Assembly: GCF_001547995.1 (NCBI RefSeq)
Contig: NZ_AP014690.1
Coordinates: forward strand, 3,072,501 to 3,136,500
From: Asaia bogorensis NBRC 16594
GTDB lineage: Bacteria > Pseudomonadota > Alphaproteobacteria > Acetobacterales > Acetobacteraceae
Length of the DNA stretch: 64,000 bases
Reading direction: 5' to 3'
Shown: positions 8,668-17,446 of the stretch, piece by piece
Numbering within the stretch: position 1 is the first letter of the stretch
Layout: each line of letters starts with the position of its first letter
Made by a program: the position numbers and the translations under genes
The notes under the pieces: generated by a model
Seen by the model: only the letters and a program-made list of their open reading frames with translations
Told to the model about the DNA's origin: nothing
Database searches by the model: none

Positions 8668-9306
8668 TTACTTCTTCTTCGCAGGAGCGGCGGCTTCAGC
8701 AGCGGCCTTCGCAGCGGCTTCAGCTTCCATCTCGGCATCGACCGTCGGCGGCGCGATGGTGGCGATAACGAAGTTCGGCAGCTGCAGAACCGGCGTCACG
8801 TTCTCGGTGCCGGTCAGGTCGTCCCAACGCACGTTGTCGTGGATGTCGAGCGCGCTCAGATCAACCGTGAAGCTGGACGGGATGTTGTCCACATCAGCCA
8901 TGACGTCCACCGTGTGACGGACCAGGTTCAGCACGCCACCGCGCTTGATGCCAGGAGCCTTGTCTTCACCGGTCACGTGGATGGCGACGGTCACGTGGAC
9001 CTTCTCGCCAGCAGCCAGACGCTGGAAATCGACATGGATCGGCGCATCGGTCACGGGGTGCAGCTGAACTTCACGCAGAAGGGCGCGCACGGTGCCACCT
9101 TCGAGCGGCAGTTCATACAGGCGCGAGCGCCAGCCACCACGGACCATTTCCTTGTGGATGATGCGCGGATCGATCTGGATCAGCGAGGCTTCCTGCTTGC
9201 CACCATACACAACACCCGGCACCAGACCGGCACGTCTCGTTGCGCGCGCTGCCCCCTTACCAGCCTTCGCGCGCGTAGAGACTTCGAGGGACGTCATATT
9301 TGTCAC
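8668..9306 (-). CDS. rplY: 50S ribosomal protein bL25 with CTC domain
   Basis: The 212-residue protein has the L25 domain at about residues 5-95 ([50 protein letters not shown]) and the TL5/CTC domain at about 100-190 ([38 protein letters not shown]). The C-terminus is an Ala/Lys-rich tail ([16 protein letters not shown]). It binds 5S rRNA. The GTG start at 9306 has GGGAG six bases upstream; an ATG at 9297 is an alternative. It heads the rplY-pth-ychF operon, a common order in proteobacteria. A structured repeat lies upstream. Confidence 0.95.
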   Translation of the reverse strand: MTNMTSLEVSTRAKAGKGAARATRRAGLVPGVVYGGKQEASLIQIDPRIIHKEMVRGGWRSRLYELPLEGGTVRALLREVQLHPVTDAPIHVDFQRLAAGEKVHVTVAIHVTGEDKAPGIKRGGVLNLVRHTVDVMADVDNIPSSFTVDLSALDIHDNVRWDDLTGTENVTPVLQLPNFVIATIAPPTVDAEMEAEAAAKAAAEAAAPAKKK

Positions 9307-9440
9307 GGTATTCTCCCAAATTCATTGCACTCATGGCCTCCAGGGGTGCCTGAGTGATGGGGCGCCTTACCGGAATTGGGGGGGTAAAGCAATGTTCTTC
9401 GGGATTCGGCGGGCGATTTACCCGGATGATGGGGGCTTCT

Positions 9441-9550
9441 CAGGGCTCTGCCCTGAAACCCGCAAAGGAGCGCAGCCCCTTTTGATCCCGATTCAAAAAG
9501 GCGGGGATGAAAGGGTCTTGTCCCTTGCCGGGGCACGGAGCAGCGCCCCG
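9441..9550 (+). repeat. Structured intergenic repeat, copy A
   Basis: This copy opens with the hairpin CAGGGC-TCT-GCCCTG (9441-9455), carries an AACCCGCAAAGGAG..GCCCCTT block and the imperfect AAGGGTCTTGTCCCTT palindrome, and ends in GAGCAGCGCCCCG. It is one of two tandem copies between rplY and the histidine phosphatase gene. The same modular order occurs at 36.3, 47.2, 52.3 and 63.2 kb. Confidence 0.75.
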
Positions 9551-9571
9551 CTTCCCATACTGGTTGCGCCG

Positions 9572-9684
9572 CCTCAGGCCTCCGCTCTGAAACCCGCGAA
9601 GGAGCAGAGCCCCTGCGATCCCAAGCATTCAAAGCCGGGATGAAAGGGACTTGTCCCTTTCCGGGCTGCGGGGCAGCGCCCCGC
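9572..9684 (+). repeat. Structured intergenic repeat, copy B
   Basis: This is the second tandem copy. The first hairpin is decayed, but AACCCGCGAAGGAGCAGAGC, the AAAGGGACTTGTCCCTTT palindrome and the 7-bp terminal hairpin GCGGGGC-AGC-GCCCCGC (9668-9684) are intact. Its right end lies 6 bases from the stop of the leftward histidine phosphatase gene. Confidence 0.75.
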
Positions 9685-9689
9685 ATCGC

Positions 9690-10274
9690 TCACTCGTAGG
9701 CGGTGAGCACCCAGCCATTATCTGTCGGGTCGCAGTAGAGCGGCACGGCATTGGCGAGGCGGACATTGATAGGCAGGCTCATGGCGGCGCGCAGGGCGCG
9801 GAACAGGGCCCCATGCGCGACAATCAAAGGGATACCGCCCTGTTCGAGCGCATGATTGACTGCCCCCGCAGCACGGGTCTTGAGGCCCTCGAATGTCTCG
9901 CAGCCTTCTGGCGTAAACTCGCCGGCAATCCACGGATCGTACCAGTCGCCCATAGGCTCACCCTCCATCACACCGAAGCAGACCTCTTCAAGGTCACGAT
10001 CCGTGCTGAGCGGTAGGGTGACGCCACTTGATGCTGTGATGGCCTGCTGGGCGGCCATCGCCGTGTCATGGGCGCGCGTGAGCGGAGAAGACACGATCTG
10101 GCTGATAGGCGCTGCACCATCGCGCCAATACTGCGAGAGAGACGCGCCAGCCTTGACGGCCTGTTCGCGACCCGTGGCATTCAGTGGGATGTCCGTGCGG
10201 CCCTGGGAGAGGTTTTGGGCGTTCCAGTCGGTCTGACCGTGACGCAGATACCAGAAGGGGCGACGAAGCAGCAT
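9690..10274 (-). CDS. Histidine phosphatase family protein (phosphoglycerate mutase-like)
   Basis: The 194-residue protein has the catalytic RHG motif in WYLRHGQTDWNAQNLSQGRTDIPLNATGREQA and the second conserved histidine in LIVAHGALFRAL, with the acid residue in DLEEVCFGVMEGE. This defines a branch-1 histidine phosphatase such as cobC/gpmB-like enzymes; the substrate is not predictable. It follows prs by 12 bases on the same strand and is probably co-transcribed, and its 3' end abuts repeat copy B. Confidence 0.88.
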   Translation of the reverse strand: MLLRRPFWYLRHGQTDWNAQNLSQGRTDIPLNATGREQAVKAGASLSQYWRDGAAPISQIVSSPLTRAHDTAMAAQQAITASSGVTLPLSTDRDLEEVCFGVMEGEPMGDWYDPWIAGEFTPEGCETFEGLKTRAAGAVNHALEQGGIPLIVAHGALFRALRAAMSLPINVRLANAVPLYCDPTDNGWVLTAYE

Positions 10275-10286
10275 GAAAACCAGTCC

Positions 10287-11219
10287 TTAATCGAAGAGCG
10301 AGGAGACAGAGCTTTCATCTGCCACAGCACTCATGGCACGCGCCAGCAGATTGGCGGTGCTGATCTGCCTGATATTGGGTGAGGCTTCCATGGCCTCGGT
10401 CGCCGGAATACTGTCGGTCAGGGTGAGCATCCGGATGGGTGATGCCGTGATGCGCTCCACGGCCTGACCGGTCAGGACGCCGTGGGTGACATAAGCCTCT
10501 ACCCCGGCAGCACCGTGATTGATGAGGGCCTGGGCTGCATTGCACAGCGAACCGCCGCTATCGACGATGTCATCAACCAGAATACAGTAGCGACCGCTGA
10601 CATCACCGATCACGTTCATGACTTCCGAAACACCCGCGCGCTCACGCCGCTTGTCGATAATGGCGAGATCCGTGTTCAGGCGCTGCGCCAGCTGACGCGC
10701 ACGCACCACACCGCCCACATCGGGGGAGACAATCATCAGGTCTTCATTGGGATGGCGCGCATTGATGTCGCGCTTGAAGAGCGGGGCCGCGTAGAGGTTA
10801 TCGACCGGGATATCGAAGAAACCCTGTATCTGCATGGCGTGCAGATCCATGGTCAGGATACGGTTGGCGCCAGCCTCGACCAGCAGATTGGCAACCAGTT
10901 TGGCGCTGATAGGGGTGCGCGGCCCCGATTTTCGATCCTGCCTTGCATAGCCGAAATAGGGCATGACAGCCGTGACACGACGGGCCGACCCGCGACGCAG
11001 GGCGTCGAGCATGATCAGCAATTCCATCAGATTGTCATTGGTGGGTGAGCAGGTGCTCTGGATCACGAACACGTCTTCACCGCGCACGTTTTCCTGGATT
11101 TCGACAAAGACCTCAGCATCGGCAAAGCGTCGTACAGACACCTTGCACAGCGGGAGACGCAATTCCTGAGCAACGGCACGCGCCAGTGGCAGGTTACTGT
11201 TACAGGCGACGATCTTCAT
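10287..11219 (-). CDS. prs: Ribose-phosphate pyrophosphokinase
   Basis: The 310-residue protein matches class I PRPP synthase: [26 protein letters not shown] in parts, [12 protein letters not shown] with catalytic histidine/arginine region nearby, [20 protein letters not shown], and the PRPP-binding loop [19 protein letters not shown]. It makes PRPP from ribose 5-phosphate and ATP for purine, pyrimidine, histidine, tryptophan and NAD synthesis. Length is normal. It heads a two-gene leftward unit with the histidine phosphatase gene. Confidence 0.96.
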   Translation of the reverse strand: MKIVACNSNLPLARAVAQELRLPLCKVSVRRFADAEVFVEIQENVRGEDVFVIQSTCSPTNDNLMELLIMLDALRRGSARRVTAVMPYFGYARQDRKSGPRTPISAKLVANLLVEAGANRILTMDLHAMQIQGFFDIPVDNLYAAPLFKRDINARHPNEDLMIVSPDVGGVVRARQLAQRLNTDLAIIDKRRERAGVSEVMNVIGDVSGRYCILVDDIVDSGGSLCNAAQALINHGAAGVEAYVTHGVLTGQAVERITASPIRMLTLTDSIPATEAMEASPNIRQISTANLLARAMSAVADESSVSSLFD

Positions 11220-11628
11220 CGGGAAACGACTCCGGTCCGGGGCGGCAGCAAACGCGGCCTTCTAACAACGCCGGGCCATGCTGTCATTAACTCATGGGTG
11301 CCCGCTCCGGTCGATAGAGCGTTTTTTACAGAGCTGTGACCGACGCCACTCATGTTCTGGGTATCAACCCGCTATGCGGGTTTCGTTCCTTGCCGCCGTG
11401 ATACGATCTAAGGCCATCCCGGCTCCCAAACACATTCGCTACATTTATAGAAAACATGCGAATATATTTTGATTAATTCCGATGATTTACCCAATAAATA
11501 TTGATTTTTGTGAATAATAACATATCAATACTCATGAAACTTGATCGCGATTTCATCTTCAAATCCAATTCCAGGAAAATTTTCGGACCGCATGTGAACT
11601 CGCGACCAAACGCTGATCACTCTCACCA
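11220..11628. other. 409-bp intergenic region, AT-rich in its right half
   Basis: No gene is supported here. The left part would hold the prs promoter. From about 11,400 to 11,600 the sequence is conspicuously AT-rich (runs such as AATATATTTTGATTAATT and GTGAATAATAACATATC) compared with the GC-rich surroundings. It probably contains the promoter of the GT61 gene, but I cannot fix -35/-10 boxes. A weak 5-bp hairpin with six T residues lies at 11303-11327. I saw no DnaA-box cluster. Confidence 0.5.
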
Positions 11629-12651
11629 ATGAGCCGGATCGACATCCCGAAAGCCTGCCCCAACACTTTTGGCAGGACGCATATCATTCAGACCAGGCCA
11701 TTGCTGGCGCATCATGACGCTGCTCTTCTGCGCCACAATTCACTCTACACCCCGGCAGGCGTCCTGATTACTGACTCGACTTATTGTTCGGGCGTCAATG
11801 TTCAGGGCAGTTTCGAACTCCAGATCCACGCCCCCCAAATCATCGCGATTGAAACAGAACGGGATAGTTACGAGCGCGGCGAGGCATTCCACGATTGCTT
11901 CTGGATTGGCTATTTCCACGACCATTTCGGCCACTTTCTCACCAGCACCCTCGCGCGTCTATGGGCTCTCGATGCTCATGGCTCACGTGCACAATGGTAT
12001 ATCGCCCCGACCTACACGCACTCTCGCGACCATGAGGGCTTCATCCTGCCTATACTGAATAGCCTGGGCATCGATCATTCACGCATCATCGCACCTCCGG
12101 AAAACACCTTGATTCGTGGGGTCAGGATTGCCGAACCGGCCTTCGTGGAGAATGCGCATTGCTACCGTGAGTGGGGTCGCTTCATGCAAGCAATCGGCCA
12201 ATCGTTTCTCAATCGGCACCAGAGGCATTCCGCATCACGCCCCGTCTTTCTTGCACGCAGCAAGGCATCGGCCACGACAAGACGTTATGATGGCGAGCAC
12301 GAGCTGAGCGTGTTCCTCGCCAGCCTTGGCATCGAGATTGTCCATCCGCAGGAACTGCCTTTTGCAGAGCAGCTTGATCTATGGGCGTCTCACAGCATCT
12401 TTGTCGGATTTTCCGGATCGGCGTTCATGAATGCCGCGTTCTTTCAGGGAAAGACAGTCATCATCCTGAACCACGATGGCTATATTTTCGGCACACAGCG
12501 CATGATCGATACAATAGGTGGCCATCATGCTGTCTATCTCGATGTCAGTGCCTTCCTGAGTGTCACTGACAATGAGCACCACCATTATCTCATCCGCGAA
12601 CCCGCACGGCTTGCTGTCGAGATTGTACAAGCCTGCCGCCGAGCCGTCTGA
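11629..12651 (+). CDS. Glycosyltransferase family 61 (DUF563) protein
   Basis: The 340-residue protein shows the GT61 layout: N-terminal sugar-acceptor half with YERGEAFHDCFWIGYFHDHFGHFLTS (the conserved HFGHFL-type motif) and C-terminal half with FLARSKAS, IEIVHPQELPFAEQLDLWASHSIFVGFSGSAFMNAAFF, the typical G-x-E-x-V-x-P and G-S-A-x-x-N motifs. GT61 members act in capsular polysaccharide or exopolysaccharide assembly. No signal peptide or membrane segment is visible. It is isolated: no other polysaccharide gene is adjacent, and its upstream region is unusually AT-rich, suggesting acquisition by transfer. The acceptor and sugar are unknown. Confidence 0.8.
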   Translation: MSRIDIPKACPNTFGRTHIIQTRPLLAHHDAALLRHNSLYTPAGVLITDSTYCSGVNVQGSFELQIHAPQIIAIETERDSYERGEAFHDCFWIGYFHDHFGHFLTSTLARLWALDAHGSRAQWYIAPTYTHSRDHEGFILPILNSLGIDHSRIIAPPENTLIRGVRIAEPAFVENAHCYREWGRFMQAIGQSFLNRHQRHSASRPVFLARSKASATTRRYDGEHELSVFLASLGIEIVHPQELPFAEQLDLWASHSIFVGFSGSAFMNAAFFQGKTVIILNHDGYIFGTQRMIDTIGGHHAVYLDVSAFLSVTDNEHHHYLIREPARLAVEIVQACRRAV

Positions 12652-12662
12652 ACACAGACGGC
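12643..12662. terminator. Hairpin at the convergent ends of the GT61 and lipoprotein genes
   Basis: GCCGTCTG (12643-12650) pairs perfectly with CAGACGGC (12655-12662) across an AACA loop and overlaps the GT61 stop codon. There is no T-run, so it may be a weak bidirectional terminator. Confidence 0.45.
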
Positions 12663-12687
12663 GCGCGTTGTCAGTCTCCGGGAAATC

Positions 12688-13671
12688 TCACGACTTTTCT
12701 GACGGCGGGCTGGCGCCGGCTGGCCCTCTTGGCGCCACAGGGGTCTTGTCAGCCCCACTCTGGTCAGGCGAGAGCGGCTGGTGATTGCGGCCTGAGTAAT
12801 TTGTGATGATCTGATGCACGGCACCTGACGCCTCTGCGGCTACGACCATTGCGACATCACCCCATGCGCCATCAAGGGAATGGGCGTCGATATCGTGAAG
12901 CTGCGTGGCTGCGCCGGCTTCCTTGCCATCTGCCGCCACGGTGCGCCAGACGATCTCGATATGCTGGAGCGGGTGCCCAGTATTACCGGCAGGGCCGTCG
13001 CTCAGGGTCACGATGCACTCCACACTGTAATCAGCGGCCTTGGCATCACGCTCCAGCTTGTCATGCTGGTCGGGAAAGCTGGCAACGAAGGCGCGGGCGA
13101 GTGCCACATTGCCATCGCCCGGAGCACCATGCACGCCCTTGAAGAACACCTTGGCCGGGCGGCGCTTGAGGCTATGCGGGTCAGCCTGCATCATCGAGGC
13201 CTGAATGCCCGTCAGCACATTGGCAATTTGTGGCGCAGAACCGGCAGCAAGGGCTGAGAGTTGATCAGCCTGTCCCTGGGCCCAGACCGAGGCCGCGACC
13301 GGAGCCGCGTCCCAATGCCCCTGAGCCTCGCCATTGGGCATCATGATTTCGTAGTGCGGCGTGACCTGATCACCCTGCATGGTTGCCGACAGCCTGAGCC
13401 ACCAGTCACCCGGCTTAGCAGGCTGCGCCACAGCCGGAAGCGACTGGTCAACCAGTTGCGCCGCGACGTCCTTCGCCCAGAGGGCCGAGGCATTATTGTC
13501 CAGCAGTGACGCGGCAGGGGTGGGTACAGCCAGTCTCGGCGGTGGGGTAGTTAGGGCCAGACGGCGCCCTTCCGGCCCCGGATCACCGAAGGGATGCGGC
13601 ATATCGACGCACCCGGCAAGCAGGGCCAGTGCTCCACACAGCCCGGAGAAACGTATAATCCGACCCATCAT
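12688..13671 (-). CDS. Predicted lipoprotein of unknown function
   Basis: The 327-residue protein has a lipoprotein signal (MMGRIIRFSGLCGALALLAGC; lipobox L-A-G-C, lipidated Cys at residue 21), followed by a mature domain without a family I recognise. The mature part has alternating strand/helix segments (DWWLRLSATMQGDQVTPHYEIMMPNG; YSVECIVTLSDG), and the last 35 residues are P/S/G/K-rich and probably disordered. Its ATG overlaps the pgeF stop (ATGA), so it is last in the hldD-lgt-pgeF operon. The coupling with lgt, which lipidates exactly such precursors, is noteworthy but may be chance. Confidence 0.75.
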   Translation of the reverse strand: MMGRIIRFSGLCGALALLAGCVDMPHPFGDPGPEGRRLALTTPPPRLAVPTPAASLLDNNASALWAKDVAAQLVDQSLPAVAQPAKPGDWWLRLSATMQGDQVTPHYEIMMPNGEAQGHWDAAPVAASVWAQGQADQLSALAAGSAPQIANVLTGIQASMMQADPHSLKRRPAKVFFKGVHGAPGDGNVALARAFVASFPDQHDKLERDAKAADYSVECIVTLSDGPAGNTGHPLQHIEIVWRTVAADGKEAGAATQLHDIDAHSLDGAWGDVAMVVAAEASGAVHQIITNYSGRNHQPLSPDQSGADKTPVAPRGPAGASPPSEKS

Positions 13672-14474
13672 GCGACTGCCCCTGCCCTGATGGCCGAAAT
13701 CTGATGTCCGATTGCACCGCCCCCCGCCAGCGTGCGGCGGCGGTGGCTGAAAAAGCGCAGCGCATCGTGCCGGGTGTCGAGCCCGATCATGGAAATATGG
13801 CGCAGCCCCGCCCGCCTGAGGCGATACAGACAGTATCCCGGCAGGTCGAACAGGTAGTGCCCTGCGCGGGGTGCCTCGACGAAAAAGCGCTCGGCACAGG
13901 GTGCGACAAGCGAAGAGCCATCCAGCACCTCCGTACGCATGTCGGCCCCAACCTCGTATCCCGCCTGGCGGATACAGGGCCCGACACAGGCAATGACATC
14001 CCCTGCGCCAAGAGCCTGCATTGCGTCCAATGTGGCCTCCAGCACGCCGCCTACTGCACCGCGCCAGCCTGCATGGGCGGCTCCCACAACGCTGCCATCA
14101 GCACTGGCAAACAGTACCGGTCCGCAATCGGCCGTGATGACACCCAGTGCGAGATCGTGACGATTGCTCACCAGGGCATCGGCTTTGGGGCCCTTTCCTG
14201 TGGGCCAGACCGGCGTATCGTGCGTAAGAACCACGACATCGGGGGAATGGGTCTGGGTCAGACCGAGCAGGGACGACGCCTCAACCCCCAGATATCCTGC
14301 CACACGCCCGCGATTGACCGCGACATTCGCCGCGAGATCGGCAGAAGCGAGCGAACAGTTGAGTGTGTCATAGGGCGCTGGTGACACACCCCCACGGCGC
14401 GTGAAAAAGCCGTGGCGGACATGCGACAGCGATGGCGCTGGCAAGACCCAGCCGCGCGGTGCCTGATCAGCCAT
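13668..14474 (-). CDS. pgeF: Purine nucleoside phosphorylase / laccase-domain protein (YfiH family)
   Basis: The 268-residue protein has the YfiH (Multi-copper polyphenol oxidoreductase) motifs: HGFFTRRGGVSPAPYDTLN, the metal ligands in ITADCGPVLFA, AAHAGWRGAVGGVLEATLDAM, and CVGPCIRQAGYEVG. Members act as purine nucleoside phosphorylases/adenosine deaminases; PgeF (YfiH) in E. coli edits peptidoglycan precursors carrying serine instead of alanine. ATG 14474 (MADQAP, AAGG upstream) overlaps the lgt stop by 8 bases; the longer TTG form at 14492 is less likely. It lies between lgt and the lipoprotein gene. Confidence 0.9.
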   Translation of the reverse strand: MADQAPRGWVLPAPSLSHVRHGFFTRRGGVSPAPYDTLNCSLASADLAANVAVNRGRVAGYLGVEASSLLGLTQTHSPDVVVLTHDTPVWPTGKGPKADALVSNRHDLALGVITADCGPVLFASADGSVVGAAHAGWRGAVGGVLEATLDAMQALGAGDVIACVGPCIRQAGYEVGADMRTEVLDGSSLVAPCAERFFVEAPRAGHYLFDLPGYCLYRLRRAGLRHISMIGLDTRHDALRFFSHRRRTLAGGGAIGHQISAIRAGAVA

Positions 14475-15300
14475 AAGCCTTCTCTCCCTCAAGGGTATGG
14501 GGATGGCGCATACCGAATGCCATCAGCCAGAGCCCGGCGAGCGCCATGGGGATGCAGAGCACCTGCCCCATGGTCACACCAAAAGGCAGAAACCCGATGA
14601 AGGAGTCGGGTTCGCGAAACAGTTCGCAGAAGCTGCGGGCCAGCGCGTAGCCAAACAGGAACAGACCCGAGAGGAAACCATAGCGCACGCGCGTCCAGGG
14701 ACGGCTTACCGCGGCAAGCATGACGCAAAGCAGGACAAGACCTTCCATAAGGGCCTCGTAAAGCTGCGAAGGATGCCGTGCGATGGGGCCACCTGTCGGA
14801 AATACCATTGCCCAGGGCAGCCAGTCCGGCGCCGCACGGCCCCAGAGTTCACCATTGACGAAATTGGCGCAGCGCCCCAGCCCAAGCCCAAGCGGTACGA
14901 TCACCGTGATACGGTCGGAAAAGGACAGGAAGCTCAGCCCGTTGCGCCACGTGAACCACGCCAGCGCCAGAATGACTCCCAGCGCACCCCCATGAAACGA
15001 CATGCCGCCCTGCCAGACCTGAAGGATCGACAGGGGATGCGTCAGATAGAAACCGGGTTTGTAGAACAGGATGTAACCCAGACGCCCGCCCAGCACGACG
15101 CCAAGCATGGCCCAGAAGGCAAAATCATCAACCTGCTCACGGGTGGCAGCGCGTGGCGCCAGCCCGCAGAGCCGGATAGCGATCTTCCAGCCAATCAGGA
15201 TCGACAGGATATAGGCCAGCGCATACCAGTGCACGGCCAGCGGCCCAAGACGGAAGGCAATCGGGTCGAATTGCGGCAGGATGATCGGATGGGCGGACAT
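14467..15300 (-). CDS. lgt: Prolipoprotein diacylglyceryl transferase
   Basis: The 277-residue inner-membrane protein has about seven hydrophobic segments and the Lgt signature GRCANFVNGELWGRAAPDWLPWAMVFPTGG, with ARHPSQLYEALMEGLVL following. It transfers diacylglycerol from phosphatidylglycerol to the lipobox cysteine of prolipoproteins. HGGALG and the GRLGYILFY motif are present. It follows hldD by 8 bases and overlaps pgeF. Length is normal. Confidence 0.96.
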   Translation of the reverse strand: MSAHPIILPQFDPIAFRLGPLAVHWYALAYILSILIGWKIAIRLCGLAPRAATREQVDDFAFWAMLGVVLGGRLGYILFYKPGFYLTHPLSILQVWQGGMSFHGGALGVILALAWFTWRNGLSFLSFSDRITVIVPLGLGLGRCANFVNGELWGRAAPDWLPWAMVFPTGGPIARHPSQLYEALMEGLVLLCVMLAAVSRPWTRVRYGFLSGLFLFGYALARSFCELFREPDSFIGFLPFGVTMGQVLCIPMALAGLWLMAFGMRHPHTLEGEKAYG

Positions 15301-15308
15301 GGGGTTCT

Positions 15309-16289
15309 TTACAGATAGGGGTCGGGCGTCGCGAGATAGTCGCGCACGTAGTGGGTAATTCCCGCCTCAAGCGTCGTGAATGGGCGGTCATACCCGGCAG
15401 CACGCAGGCGCGACATGTCGGCGCAGGTATAGGATTGATACTGCCCCTGCAGGGCCTCGGGCATATCAATGAACTCGATGCGCCGCGGCACACCAGCCGC
15501 ATCGCACACTGCATTGGCAAGGTCGACATAGCTGCGCGCCGTGCCGGTGCCACAGTTGAACAGGCCGCTGACATCGGGGTGATCATACAGCCACAGCATC
15601 ACATCGATCAGATCGCCCACCCAGATGAAGTCGCGCGATTGCGCGCCGTCAGCCAGATCGGGACGGTCGGAGCGGAACAGCCGGGCCGGCGCACCGCGCA
15701 TCACCTCGTCATACTTCACCTTCACCACCGAGATCATGGATCCCTTGTGATATTCATTGGGTCCATAGACGTTGAAGAATTTCAGACCGGCCCACTGGCG
15801 CGGCATCACGCCACCCGAGGCCTGCCGGGCCAGAAGATGCTGGTCAAACACATGCTTGGACCAGCCATACAAATTCATGGGCCGCAGCGTCCCGAGCAAT
15901 TCGGGCGCATCGGAAAAAAGTTCCGGCCGGTCGGCTGCGCCATAGGTGGCAGCAGATGACGCATAGAAGAACGGCACATCGCGCGAGGCGCACCAGTCGA
16001 GCAGCGTTTCGGACAGGGTGATATTGGTCTGCCAGACCAGATCGCCATCGCGTGCCGTAGTGCTGCTGATGGCGCCCATATGAAACACGGCCTTTATGCC
16101 AGTCGTGTTGATCAGGAAGGCATCGAGCTCCTCCGGGCTGATCAGCAGGTCCGGGGCATGTTTGGCAAGATTGCGCCACTTCCCCTGATCACGAAGGCGG
16201 TCCACGACCGCGACAGCCTCACCCCGCGCCTTGAGCGCTGCGACCAGGCACGAGCCAATAAATCCGGCGCCGCCGGTGACGATCATCAT
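15309..16289 (-). CDS. hldD: ADP-L-glycero-D-manno-heptose 6-epimerase
   Basis: The 326-residue SDR protein begins MMIVTGGAGFIGSCLVAALKARGE (Rossmann GxxGxxG), has HMGAISSTTARDGDLVWQTN and the catalytic YGWSKHVFD (YxxxK), then LKFFNVYGPNEYHKGSM and LFRSDRPDLADGAQSRDFIWVGD, all typical of HldD/RfaD. It epimerises ADP-D,D-heptose to the L,D form for the lipopolysaccharide core. I chose the ATG at 16289; the frame is open further upstream to 16676, but that part has no homology and overlaps ubiK. It begins the hldD-lgt-pgeF-lipoprotein operon and is divergent from ubiK. Confidence 0.94.
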   Translation of the reverse strand: MMIVTGGAGFIGSCLVAALKARGEAVAVVDRLRDQGKWRNLAKHAPDLLISPEELDAFLINTTGIKAVFHMGAISSTTARDGDLVWQTNITLSETLLDWCASRDVPFFYASSAATYGAADRPELFSDAPELLGTLRPMNLYGWSKHVFDQHLLARQASGGVMPRQWAGLKFFNVYGPNEYHKGSMISVVKVKYDEVMRGAPARLFRSDRPDLADGAQSRDFIWVGDLIDVMLWLYDHPDVSGLFNCGTGTARSYVDLANAVCDAAGVPRRIEFIDMPEALQGQYQSYTCADMSRLRAAGYDRPFTTLEAGITHYVRDYLATPDPYL

Positions 16290-16495
16290 GGAACCTGTAT
16301 AAGACGCCGCAACGCAACCTCCAAGCCACACCAGCCGGAGAAAAGCGCGGCCCTGGCATCCTGATCCTCCATGCCGCGTTGCAGCCGAACGATGTGGGAG
16401 CCAGTCTGGGCGGCATAACGCCCTGTGTTGGCTACACGGGGGCATTTCCACCGCCCGGTGACAAGGCCGGGCGACACGACAGCAAGGATATCGCC

Positions 16496-16780
16496 ATGGC
16501 AGACCGGCCCCGTTTTTTCGATGATCTCGCAGGTGTTGCCGGAGGCGCCTTTTCGGCCCTGACCGGTCTGCGGGAAGAAGTCCATGCCATGGCGCGCGCA
16601 CGGATTGACGAGGTCCTGTCCTCGCTCGATCTCGTACGACGCGACGAGCTGGATGTGGCCCGCGAACTGGCCACACGGGCGCGCATGGCGCAGGAAGATG
16701 CCGATGCCCGCATCGCCAAGCTGGAAGAGCGGTTGTCCGATCTGGAAAAGGCCGTCACCGCCCCACCGTCACACGGCTGA
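16496..16780 (+). CDS. ubiK: Ubiquinone biosynthesis accessory factor UbiK (BMFP family)
   Basis: The 94-residue protein has MADRPRFFDDLAGVAGGAFSALTGLREEVHAMARARIDEVLSSLDLVRRDELDV (read in parts), then a C-terminal coiled coil with heptads (RMAQEDADARIAKLEERLSDLEKAV). This is the BMFP/YqiC pattern of UbiK, which assists aerobic ubiquinone synthesis with UbiJ in enterobacteria. ATG 16496 has AAGGA upstream; the in-frame start at 16379 adds unrelated residues. It is divergent from hldD. Confidence 0.88.
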   Translation: MADRPRFFDDLAGVAGGAFSALTGLREEVHAMARARIDEVLSSLDLVRRDELDVARELATRARMAQEDADARIAKLEERLSDLEKAVTAPPSHG

Positions 16781-16939
16781 AGGCCCTGCGTACCTGCGAT
16801 CTTGCAACAGGACGCAGGCATACGTAACGTGGCCTGATATGACGATTCGCAGCTTGCACAGCCCCGGATCTTCATATCGTTGCAGACATCCTGATGCGCA
16901 TCGCCATGCCATGCGCATCACCGGCCCAGGGAGTCCCGA

Positions 16940-17446
16940 ATGCCTGCTCTTTCCTTCTCCTCCTCCTCGCATCAGGATACGAATCCCCTCGACGTCATGG
17001 AGCAGATCGTCTGCGGCCATGACTGGGCGTTCGACCGCCGCACAGATTGCGAGATGGCCGCCGAAGCACCGGGAAAATGGTGCGATTACGGGCTGTATTT
17101 TTCATGGTCACGCGAGATCGCAGCCATGAACTTTACCTGCACGTTCGACCTGCGGGCTCCCGCCAACCGCCGCAAGGCGCTTTACGAACTGATTGCACTG
17201 GCCAATGAGCGCCTCTGGATCGGGCATTTCAGCCTCGACCTCGAAACCGGCACGCCGGTTTTCCGCCATTCGGTTCTGCTGCGCGGTGCCACGAGCCTTG
17301 CCGCAGAAAGCATGGAAGACATGATCGATATCGCCATCACGGAATGTGAGCGCTTTTACCCCGCTTTCCAGTTCACACTCTGGAGCGGCAAATCCCCCGC
17401 CGAAGCCCTTGAGGCGGCCATGCTCGATTGCGCAGGTGAAGCGTGA
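16940..17446 (+). CDS. YbjN domain-containing protein
   Basis: The 168-residue protein matches the YbjN family (DUF1790): WCDYGLYFSWSREIAAMNFTCTFDLRAPANRRKALYELIALANERLWIGHFSLDLETGTPVFRHSVLLRG (given in parts) and AITECERFYPAFQFTLWSGKSP. These folds resemble type III secretion chaperones; the function in alphaproteobacteria is not settled. The stop overlaps the proC GTG (GTGA), so the two are translated together. An ybjN-proC pair is common in alphaproteobacteria. It is probably cytoplasmic. Confidence 0.88.
   Translation: MPALSFSSSSHQDTNPLDVMEQIVCGHDWAFDRRTDCEMAAEAPGKWCDYGLYFSWSREIAAMNFTCTFDLRAPANRRKALYELIALANERLWIGHFSLDLETGTPVFRHSVLLRGATSLAAESMEDMIDIAITECERFYPAFQFTLWSGKSPAEALEAAMLDCAGEA

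Noticed and set aside
14497-15318. A 273-residue plus-strand frame opposite lgt
   Set aside because: It mirrors the hydrophobic lgt codons as a charged, repetitive protein; lgt is clearly real.
15309-16676. N-terminally extended 455-residue form of hldD
   Set aside because: The extra 129 residues have no homology and cross ubiK; the Rossmann start MMIVTGGAGFIGS lies at 16289.
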